A DNA stretch of 64,000 nucleotides from assembly GCA_026874595.1 (NCBI GenBank), contig CM049314.1, forward strand, positions 14,932,729 through 14,996,728, in the 5' to 3' direction. Below, one piece after another: positions 25,301 through 37,300 of this stretch. Numbering within the stretch: the stretch's first letter is position 1; the number at the start of each line of letters is the position of its first letter. Source of the stretch: Sipunculus nudus (lineage: Eukaryota > Annelida > Sipuncula > Golfingiida > Sipunculidae). The translations under genes and the position numbers were made by a program. The notes under the pieces were generated by a model. That model saw only the letters and a list, made by a program, of their open reading frames with translations. It was not told where the DNA came from and ran no database searches.

Positions 25301-28300
25301 GCAAATGTAGAATGAATGGCCTTCTAGTGCCTATTATGGCTACTTTGCTTGGACGCTCCCAAAACAAATCAAAGTGAATCAAAGCAAGATTATTAATGGA
25401 CAAGAGAATGGGATATGCAATATGGAACAACCCGCCTGTGCATCTCAAACTGATCATGCAACAGCAAGGATGTTTTAATACAAAACAATTCTGAATTGAT
25501 TGCCAACTGCTTCAATAGGGAAAAATTAAAATCTCTGAATGGAATGGAGCCATCTGTCAGTAAATCAGAATCTTAAACTTTACAAAAGATTACTGAAAAC
25601 AGATCATCTGTAAAATGATATGCATGATTAATTCTCAAATACATTTCTACAAAAACAGTACACTCAACAATTGGCATGTAAAAAGATTATAATATCTGTC
25701 TGCATTTCCTATACCTCATCAATGAACCTTAAATAGTTTCAAGAGTTTCAAGTACTTGGTTTGACTATGTCTTGATGAATTCAAACTACAACCTTACTGT
25801 TCATAAGTTTTATTCTTGCAACATTACTGGTCAAAAAGCATGCTGGTTAGCAGATTCTGAACAGAGGATGATTTCAGGATGTTAAACAGTGGACTTGGAA
25901 TGTAATTTGTCCGTATGTTCGGGGACAAGGCTACCTTACTAGGCCTGGAAGGCACCCCTAACTCACCTTCTCCAGTTCAGTAAAGACCTCTTCATAAAAG
26001 TCATCATAATATTGCTGGATCTCAATGTCCTTCATATGTACTACAAGCAAGACACAAGCAAGTACAAACTCACTGGCAAAAACAAGGCATGCGGCTCTTT
26101 TGCAAGGCCTTTCACTTTGAATCTTGTGGAGTGAAATCAATTTAGGCCCTCAGATCTCCAATCCATGCAAGTCCTGGCCCTACATACCTCTAAAGAGGTT
26201 AATTCAAATATGTACACCACAAATATTGGTTTGTACCTGTCACACAGGGCTTTGTTACAGTACCACTGTGTCAGTCACTTCGGTATAAACCAAAACTCAC
26301 AAAATCCACAAAAGACAGAGTTTGCCTGTGCTGATCCCAACCAGAATCTAGGAGGAAAAGCTTGGATCAATGAACACTCAATTGTCGGTATCACATCGGG
26401 GAGCTAGCGTGATTAAAAAAAATAAATTGGATTAAGTACATCATACAGCAACTCCTTGATAATGGCATTCTACAAAGCAAATTCTTGTAACATCAAAACA
26501 ATACAGTCTTCTTCCAGATCTCTCAGAAAGATGTCAATCAAGTCCCTGAATATCATGAGAGACGGTACCAGACTGGATAAAATGCGATAAAATACTTGAC
26601 TAAAATGTAACCCATTATTCATATTCCATAGGTTAGAAAGGCAAGGAGGGTTAAGAAAGTATTTGCTTGATAAATTGAACAGCCAGATTCATGCTTTGGG
26701 GGAATGTAGCAAATTAAAAATAATAATAACAAAGGACAAAGTATTGTTGTTAAATCAAACAGTGGAATTAAAACCACAGCTCTACTGCTATTACCAAGAC
26801 TGCAAGGTTAACTTATTTGTTTATATGTCTGTGCCAGTTTGTAATCCTTCCAGTCAAAGCAAGGACTGCAGGGAGTTTTAACACTTATGTACATAGGACA
26901 AATGTTCATTAGATGTGGTTCTTTTATTTCAGGCAAAGTAGATATTTCAAATAAATGTGTTTCTACATTTAAAATTTAAAGATTCAGTGGAAAGAAAACT
27001 CTGTTTCTACATTTAAAGGGGCCCAATCACCTATAAAGCATGTTGAGTTAACACCAAAGATAGCTTCTTCCCTTTAAAATAAATCTGTACCTGCTAAAAT
27101 TTTGCTCTGAAACTGTTTGCTTTCTCCTGTAAACTAATGTTATAAACAGTAGACCAGGCATGATGACAGGTGTAAACATAAACACAGTGCGTGGTGCTGT
27201 GTGCATCGCAGAGCCAAAACAAGTTTAAATTAGGAAATGCTCTGACTCACGAGGCCAAAAAACGTAACGCATGTTTCTGCTGGCTGAAAAACCGCGTGCT
27301 GCCCCTCTTAATCAGACCTCTGGTCACATGGCCTTGTTATGGTAAACAGACTGTGTTTACTAACAAGCAGAGTTATAACATGGTGTTAAGGAGCCGTATA
27401 CACGGAAATGTCACCGTGTGCTGGGACGGTTTTGCTGGGAAACATTTGTATAAAGTAAAACTGAACTGATAGTGTGAAAGAATGTGCATAATTTAGCAAC
27501 TGATTATGTCCCTTTAAAATTTAAAGATTCAGTGGGCAAAAAACGCTGGATGTAAGTACTCTATTGACATTTAAATCTTGGCGTGCTGCTAGATATAAAT
27601 GAGTTTAAAGGAACAGGACATTGAGTACCACTTATTGGCACAAGAAACAATGAGCACCTGAATTTCTGAATGTTGGGTGGGGAGGGATGCAGGTTAATGT
27701 CTACTCAACAAACTGTGTGGTGAAATGATAACAAAGAGGTTTATTACAAGTTGCCTGTGTGGTCTGAAAAATTTGCAAAATGGAAAATGGATTTCTGGAT
27801 GGCATACAGCCAGATTAGAATAACAACAGTTTAGCATGAAAGGATAAATCCTTGCATCGTTTATTTCCAGTCTGTGTGACAAGGCAATGTCTTCCCTTTA
27901 TCAAATGAACGACTTGACCACAGAGTACCCAATGCTTTGGAAAGGTAATCTCCACACTGCACAAAATTATACTATGTTATACTCCAGATTACAATTTTGT
28001 TGCTTAGATAATCTTTTCCCCATAAAATACACTAAGGCTTCTAAATAAACCCCTGGGGTAGTTATCAATGTAATGAGGAGGAAGGATGTGGTACATTAAA
28101 ATATGTTGGATTAAATTTTTTTACAGAATATTACATCATCGCGAACGTATCTGTGGCAATGACTGATTTATAATTAAATATTTGGTAGGCGCATTTATGT
28201 GCCATTAGTTTTGCCTTTCTGCAGGAAAAATTTTTCTTTCTGCTACAGATGCATCCTATCATCATATCAAAATTTCATGCATATGGTTAACCTGTGACCC

Positions 28301-31300
28301 AATGCCTACAGTGATGGTCACATCCAGCAATCTCCTATGATTTATGTAAGCTGTGACCCAGTACATTGCAAAATAAGAATTGGGTTGGGGTGTAGACTGA
28401 TACTCAGCTCTGTTATGGGTGTGCCCTATGCAAATCATGGAGCTATATGATGTCATCAGTGATGTGAAGCCATTATAGCATGGGGTACCATGGAAACTGG
28501 AGTTTCCCATGTTACCATTAGGCGAGGGAAAATTGCTTTTTGTGTATTTTTCCTTATTGTGAAGTGGGGAACATAGACCTTGAAGTTCACCTTTCTAATG
28601 GATTGGCACAAAATGAAAAACGCCTTTCTACTCATGTAACTGCCTGTCTGAGACCGGTGGAAAGGTGTTAATACGACCACTCCAGCCTCAGACAGAAGGG
28701 TGGGTAACATCAATCCCAGCTCCCCGGCCAGTTACCTTATCCTCCAACTCAGTAAACACTTCTTCAAAGAAATCATCAAAATGTTCCTGAGCCTCCACGT
28801 CATTCAGTCTGACTGAAAGAGAACAGAAACCAAAAAGATCAGTCCTCTGCTACTAACTAACACGTGGGTGGGGCTACAGCTGAGCAAGCTCCGCCTCCTG
28901 CAACAGAAGTCAGTTAAACATGATGCTTGTTAAATGGTATGTCTAACCATTGGAAAGTGATTTTAACATTACATGAAATTAATTCATTGCATATGATACA
29001 AACAACAAAACAAATGTTTAAGCTGCATAAGCATGTGTAAATAAGAAAACACTCCATGGGGTATTCTGATGTGAAGTAAAATTCATCCAGCGTACATGGA
29101 ACACCATATCTCTATTCATAAACATAATAGTTGAATATTCATGAAAGAAAAATCTGATCCATGAAGCACATCAGGTGATTTAGTACACCACGAGTCCAGG
29201 TGACTTCTGCTTTGAGATTTAGTAGGGATGTAACGATACACAGGAACACCAATACATCGCGATACAAAGCCAGACATTGTATCGTTATTGCCAGATGTCC
29301 CCATGTTGAAACGTTGACCATATATGATCCTCCAATGGAAAGTGACGTCCGAGTTTTAACCGGTTGTAAGTCTCTCGGCTTCATATAAGGCATCTGAGGC
29401 GAAATGTCATTGTCACAGACAAGAAACAAGGAATCTAAATGTCATTTTCTTTGGAATAACATTGTTTCATGTTTAGAATAAAATCATAAACTTTACACTT
29501 GTTTTGGGAATCATTTCCTTTAAAGGTTTGGTAATCTTTACATGAAAAAGGAACAAAAAACTGGTACATAACAGAAACTAAAATATACTTAATAAATGTT
29601 TTGTATCGTATTGTGAGCAAAGTATCGCGAAGGTATCACACTGTCAGATAATGTATCGTTACAACCCTAACATTAAGTTTTTAAAGATCAAGTGAACAGT
29701 TGTAAGTCACACTCACCTCCTGGTAGGAGGCTTCTACCTGTTGAGAAATAGGATTCAATTGGATTCAAAATTTATAAAACTGCGAGTAATTAATACATGA
29801 ATATAAATAAACAATTACTCACAATTTTTAAGATGTCTTCCATACAGGTGAGGAAAAAAATTATACTGTGATTGGCTTTTTATCCAAGTGGTTAAATTAT
29901 CTTGATTCTCACTCTTATCACAGTTGTGCAAGGGTTGCCTTTTCAGGAACTTACCATTGATAACCTATCAATTTATATCTTGCTGTATTAAATATGAACA
30001 CAAAATCTGAACATTCTGCCTGGACCCAAGAGAACACTGAACATTCTTCTTCTTTACTGGCAGATAATTTAAAAGATTTTATATTATCTATATCGACTGT
30101 TGATTCAGATGTAACATAAAATAAATTTCATTATTTACATTAACAATCTTTTGGTTTTTGACCTTCTATGTTATAAGCATGGATAACTTCAAAAGATGCA
30201 AACAAGGATACAGCATCAGTGACTGTTCAGCTGTGTTGATGAGGCCTGCGATAAGGTTTTATTTTTATATGATAATTTTCCTTTTATAAATGTTCCAAAT
30301 TTAAAACCCTGGTGAAAAAAAGAGCCAACCACAGTATGATTTAGATACATGACATCAGCATTAACTGATACAACAGTGACCAGAAGTATGAGTCAGGCCA
30401 AGCTGAAGAAATAAACTGTTCTACAGAATTGCATCTCCCCTTTCTCATAGATATATTTTCATGAAGCTTCAGAAATGATAATTATAAATCATGTATTATT
30501 TGTACTGTCGCCTTGATTTCTTAAAAATGATAGAAGTAATACAGAAAAGGGACTATATTTTTAAAGCGCTGAAACACATTTTTGTGTTCTTACTGAAAAA
30601 TGGTATAATTTTGCATTTTATCTGTGGCAACTAATAAATTTCCATAAAAAAATTACTGCACTTAATAAATTTTACTGCATAGTCTGTAAAACAATCTTAT
30701 TTTTTGCTGTGGCCTGATTAATGAAAACCACAAAATCTCTGATATACTAGGGAGTAATGTTCCTTTCATTCAGTGCAGCATATTCTACAGCTTATCTGGC
30801 TGACACTGTAACCCAGTGGTAGGCAAACTTGTCTCTCTAAGGGCCAAAACATTCAAATAAAAAGCTAAATTTACCTGAAGTAATATTTAACCTGATAATA
30901 CACATACAAAATACAATTAACTTTCATAATACACAGATATAAGAAAAATATGTTAATATCTATAAAAGATATATGTTAAAAGAACTCAAAATATTACTTC
31001 ATCAATTGCCATTGTGTGTTTCTGTAACGATATTGACCAAGACTGCAAAGTTGTATTTCAGTTAAGCTAAGCTAAATGTCTGTGACTGAACAAACTGATA
31101 AGAACAACTGATGCCACACAAACATACCTTTAGAGAAACATATGGCTCACAGGTCAGTTTATGCACCCCTGCTGTAAGTTAACCCTAGCTTTACTTTACT
31201 GATACATTCTCATAAAATGACTAAACTTGTGTGGCATAAGATCCAAAATGAAATGGCATCACTTATTCACAGCCACACATCCCAACTAATAAATTGTGAA

Positions 31301-34300
31301 TGCAAACACTGTTATACAGTTTTATCAAGTTAAAGTTTTGGATTTATGATAAAGATGTTGATGATTAAAGCTTACTGTGAGATCCATCTGCTGTCTGGGC
31401 TGTGTTCTGAGGATTAATGTACAGGTTCTGTAACAGCAGGGTCTGAAACGAATAAAAGCAACTGAAAATAAGGAAAGAAAATAATCCTAATTTACACACT
31501 ACATAACATACTATACTTGATTGTATAACAATATCTATCACTATACATCACATTGTTAGCAAATATTGAATTGAGAATGGAATCTCATATCAATAATTTT
31601 AAAATAAAACATGAAATCAAAGGCAACATAGCAATTTACAGTTCTTTCTGGAAATGCAGTTGCTTTCATGATGAAATAACTCTGTGGTAATGATACCACA
31701 CTAATGATTGAGTAAACTTACTTGGCTAAATGTTGGCTTGTTGTGAAGCCTAGAACAGCGATCACCATGGCGGCATGCTCCAATTTTGAAGTAGAAGGAG
31801 CAGTTTACTCTGTAATAAAAAAGGAGAAGAGCTTCAGTTAAATTATTCCAATTTTTTAAGCACCTATGATACAGCAGTAGTTTTATCTTTTCAATGATGG
31901 TGTCTCAAGCATGAGCACTAGAGTGATGGTGAACCTGTATTAAGACTGAAGAGAAAAATTACCTCCTTATGTATACTCTACCTTCTTTTGTGTGGAAAAA
32001 ACAAGTTCTTTACATTATTCTTTTAACAATGTGAAGATTCAGTTATAAACAAATATATTGGTAAGAATAACTCTCCCCATATAGATTTTTGCCTACTTGC
32101 ATGCATATCTCAGATGTCCCCAATACTTGTCTGGATTATATTTTAGCATCCATTTTTCTTAAGTGAGATATATTCATCAATAACTCAATGCACTATATTA
32201 AGATTAATATATATATATATTAGACTTTCAGGGTTGTGTTTTTTTTTTGCTGAGCAGAAAGGTATTTCCACCCTGCTAAGGGCAAAAATAAGGCAGATAA
32301 GGGATAACACAGTTAAGTAAGTCTGTGGGGCTAAATTCTTTCTGATAAATCATTTAACAGTTATTGTAACTTAAGTTTGCCTATTAATCCTGCTTTAAAT
32401 CAAGCGTTTCTCAAAACATATATGGTAATAAATAAAAATGTTGGGTTTTTTTTCATCAGTACGTGACCAGGCATTGGATAATAGTAACAAGCAATTTTGT
32501 GGAGTTAATGTCCCCCGCTCTGGGGTCTTGTTGTCTTTCATGCTTGATTAGCTAACAAAATTATGACATGTGGAGAAAATCCTGAGGACACATGAAAACT
32601 TAAAACAGATCCACTATGACAGGTGGAGACATCTGCAGGCGAACATAAAAACTAAAACACATTGAGAAAGAGAACCAGAATTCACTATGACATATGGACA
32701 CATCTACAGGAAACATAAAAAACTAAACACACTGAAACTGCACCAAATTTGATAATTTCCTTTTTGAGCTGGAGAAAATTATTTTTCAGATAGACACTCA
32801 ATATTGATCCTAACCAAGGTATGCATGAGGGCAATCACTAACCCAAATTTGAATGAAATCGGATAAAATTTAGGAAAAGTTATCGCACAGAGTCAGACAC
32901 AAAAAACCTGACGGACAGACAGAGACAGACAGACAGACTGATAAACCCAAATCAATGTCCCCCAAATCTGCAGAGTGGGGGACAAAAATACACATATATA
33001 GTAGTAATAGAAAACAAGGGACCTATGGGTCAATGTGCTCAGCTGACGTTAACCTTGAAGGTATAATCTAAAATAATATCAAATGGAGATAAAGTGTAAG
33101 AGGAAGAGGTAATAAAGGTCATGGTTGGTTTATATGATTGGTTTGTATTGATGAGCAAGAAATTGTTGCAAATAATATTTTGTGACCTGACCATGTGTTT
33201 CCTAATGTTGAAACTGAAGCATGTGAGCAGTTTGTGAACAAATGATCTGTACAATTACCATGATCATTAGTTGGCTTTTCGATTAACTGTTGACATTTCA
33301 GTAGTTTATACATTTGTTCAATCGAATCTTTTTTTTGTATAATATATATTATTAAATATATGTTTTTTTTTATGAAATGTATACAGTTGAAATATAACTA
33401 ATTAACAACATAAAACATGGCAAACAAAGCCTGATCTCAAATTCTGCTGATGCAGGAAAATAATGAACAAATGTTTGTAATAAATCCTCATTTTTTTATC
33501 ACATCAATTTTTTTTTAATTTAAGTTTATATTTCTATACATTTTCAATATAACATATATATCTGAATATAAAAGTTGATTCATAATTCTCAATTGCATCA
33601 TCATAAATCTCAATCTTGTCAGATAACACCACATCATGCATACAAATGTTTATTTATTTTTTACCACAAAAATATATCTTTTAAATTTGTAAAACAATAA
33701 ATATCTAAAAAAATACCTGATTTAGATTTCACAATTTTTAATTGTGTCTTTATTTATCCATAATGTGCTTCATATTTTATCATAATTTAAGCAAACTGAT
33801 GGGTTCCATTATGATTGGTAAAATCATTTAAAAGAAAAATGATTTCTTTAAAAATGCTACATTACACAACATTGCATCTTCTGGATTACACCTTGAATTA
33901 CTTTTTCAAGGAAAGTTTTTGCATATCAGAGTGGAAACAGCATTACAATTAAGGAGATACAGTGAAAACAATAACAATACTGCATAACACTTGGTGGGTT
34001 GGGTTTGCGCGGGGGGGGGGGGGGGGGGGGGGGGGGGGTGATTGGGGTGGTGATATGAGAATAACTGTACACCTGTCACAGCAGGGGATCTCCCCCAGTG
34101 ACTGTAACAAATCAGAAACCCTGGCATAGCTGACTTCCAGTGACCTGGAGTGGGACCCTGCATCTGTAATCTGTATTCAAAGCAAATGACTACAATAGAG
34201 CCTCAAGAAAAAAATCAATAACTAGCTTAATTTTCAAGCTTTTAATCCCAAATTTCAGATTTAAACAAATTAAATATTTATGTTTACATGCTGTGAAAAT

Positions 34301-37300
34301 TAAATCAATGGTACTTACAGGAAAAAAATGTGCCATGGTCAAAGTTTGGCAAAATTTAAGGTACTGATTTTATTTTTATGCTAATTACTTAAAAAATTTA
34401 CAAAATTCAGATCTAATTTTGGGTAAACAATTGAATCTTAATTAAACATAGTTATATACTTGGGAAAATAGACTCTAGTTTCAAAATTTTTCATGTTAAG
34501 TGAGTAAATATTTTTCCTGATTTTTTACAAAGTCCATTATGTTTGGGCCCATAACTTAAAGAATTTATACTTAACAGACTTAATTTCTGGCATGTACATA
34601 GGAACTATATAGAAGAATATTTATGGTAAATATGAGGAAAAACAGATGAGTGGTTTTGATATTAGGCAGTCCTGAAGTGTGAAAATAGGATTTAAATAAA
34701 AAATTGAGGTTTTTCCTTAATTTCTCAAAGGAACGAAGTCGCAAAGACCCAGTTTTCGGCTTGGTAGGAGATCTTGGGGACATCTAACATTATGCTGAAT
34801 TTTGGATTCCTAGGTCTTACGGTTTCAAAACGTGCCACATCTACGGACGGACGGACGGACGGACAGACGGACAGACGGACAATGGACCACGACTATAGCT
34901 CAGATGACTTATAGTCAGCTGAGCTAATAATAGCTTAAAAAAATAGCTGCAGTAATAAGAGGGATAGAAGACAAAATAATAGGGTAATGTACATTAATTT
35001 CTGTCCCTTAAAAATTTCTGCTAGCTCATTATGTACAAATAAGCAGATAATGCACAACTTTTTCTTCGCCTATCTTGTAAGGGTCAGCATGGGCCAGCTG
35101 TTATCTATAGGAGATGACCAATGGTGTGAATGACTTGACTAGAAATGTTTCAGCCAGGATAAAGCCATGTAGCTAAGCTACCTAGACCTAATGGCATTTG
35201 ATGACTAAAGAGCTGATAAACACAGACACACGGGATGCTTTCCCAAAGCATTAATCATACAACAATGATGTCTATTCAGACCTACAAAGATAATGAAAAA
35301 CTTTACACAGTGTTTTCACCACTTAAACAACATTTCTGTATTTAATATTCTAAGTAACAAATATCCTATTATTTCATCCTGTAGTAGAAAATAAAACTGT
35401 AATACACTCATGGATGAAGGATGTCAACTTGAGAGAACTGTACCCTTGTGTGCTCCGTTCTTCTACCACCATGGATCATGAGATCTCATTGATATAGCAT
35501 ACTGACAGTATTCAACAGTCATCAACAAGTGAATACTAGTAAGCTTACAAGGTCTTACATGGAGGCCGGATGAATGGCAGACCCAGTTGTGGCTCTGTAG
35601 TATATACAGAGCCACAGGCAACGGCCTTTATTTATCCAGCGGATGGAGTGCATACAAATGGTTGAAGCTGCTACCTCCGGGCCCACCAAGCTGAAATGTA
35701 ATACATGCACCTCGCAGGCTGAAAAAAAATGTGTGTTCAACCAGTGGTCCTGTCACCAGGGCACCCACAGCAATGATGATGCAACACATGTACAACGCTG
35801 GCTGAAACAACCACCCCGGCTCACTAGGACAGGAACCCAACATACAGGGTCAACAGTACTTGGAACAAGTGCAGTGTCTACAATTTGTAAGTGCTCTGTC
35901 CCTTAGATAAATGAAGGCAGTAGCCCGTGCCTCTGTATTTATTCTACAGAGCCACAACTGGGTTTAGATAGAAGGCAAGAGGGTAAAACACAGCCTCCAT
36001 CGGACCTGGAGCCTGGACCCAAGAGAAATCTACTTCCTTAAACTGTCACGGTCATGAACAGTACTTAAACAGTACTGTCCGGACATAAAGCATTAAGCAG
36101 ATATACAGAAGTATTTAATATGTTTGGTTAAAAACATGTAAAAAAGGTCAATTTTGGATGCTAATTTTAATGACAATAAGCATGGACAGTGTTACGGGGT
36201 GACATAAAAGCGGACTGAACTGTCTCGCTAGTGAAGCAAGCTTTTCTAGCAAGCCAGACTTGTGCGCCACTGACATTGGTTCAAATCCCAGATCGGCCCA
36301 GTATTTTCCCCTGAGCAATTTGTCTTCGTAACAAAATGGGGGCTCGACCGGGATTCGAACCCATGTCTGTGGCTCACAAGTCCGGCGTACCAACCACTTC
36401 GCTAAAAAGCATGCTTCACTAGCTAGACAGTTCAGTCCGCCTTTATGTCACCCCGTAACAACAGGCCTTGACAGCAGGACCTTACTGACCTCTTTTTCTC
36501 AATGTTTTCCTAATTATTTAGTCCTTATTTAAAATGACATTAAATTTACGGATAACATCAATTGTGATTACGTAATTGCATGGCTGTATCTGCATGTTTT
36601 TTACTGATGTCTTCTTTGACATTCATATTTTTTCTTATTGTGTTTTATTCAATGTTTTCTTTTTTTTTTTAAAGTATGATAACACTGATAGTATTATTTT
36701 CTTGAACCTAATGTCATTTGAATTGCAAGTAATCAACAATTCCTTGGGTGATAATATTATTACCAACTTTCATTTGCATGGCACTTCAAATTTAGAGAAA
36801 AATTAATGTTACACAAAATCTGTGAAGTGGAATAGCTTAAATAGCAGTCTCAGGTCCCTAATGACTGGTGGCACACTTTTTTAAATAAATGTGCCTTAAG
36901 TATGGAATCCCATAAGAAATATCTTCATTTTAAAATAACAAGTAATAATATGTAATATGAGACATAAGTGACAATTCTTTTCTCATGGAGTCATACATAA
37001 ATCAAACATAAAATATGAACGCTGGTCACACTGGGGTCTGCCAAAATAGAACAGTCCTCAAACTCAAGCAGTTGGCATCCCTCTGTATACATTTTTTTTT
37101 CACTCAATTATGTCATTGAATAAATTGTTTACAAAGGCAAAGCTGCAATATTTACAGACTTCACTCAATTCTTATATGATTAACATTTAGTTACATGGTT
37201 TTTTTCGGTATAATTTATAAATTATGGAAAAGGGTGGAAATTGATTTGTCGGGTTTGTCCATCATTTTCCCTCCATGATCATGGGTCTGGGTTCAGTTGA

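Noticed and set aside
35643-35906. 87-residue open frame as a gene
   Set aside because: It lies wholly inside an inverted-repeat MITE (35581-35963) and has no recognised domain.
36340-36407. Functional tRNA gene on the minus strand
   Set aside because: The A and B boxes are good, but the anticodon stem does not pair and the sequence is part of a larger palindromic element.
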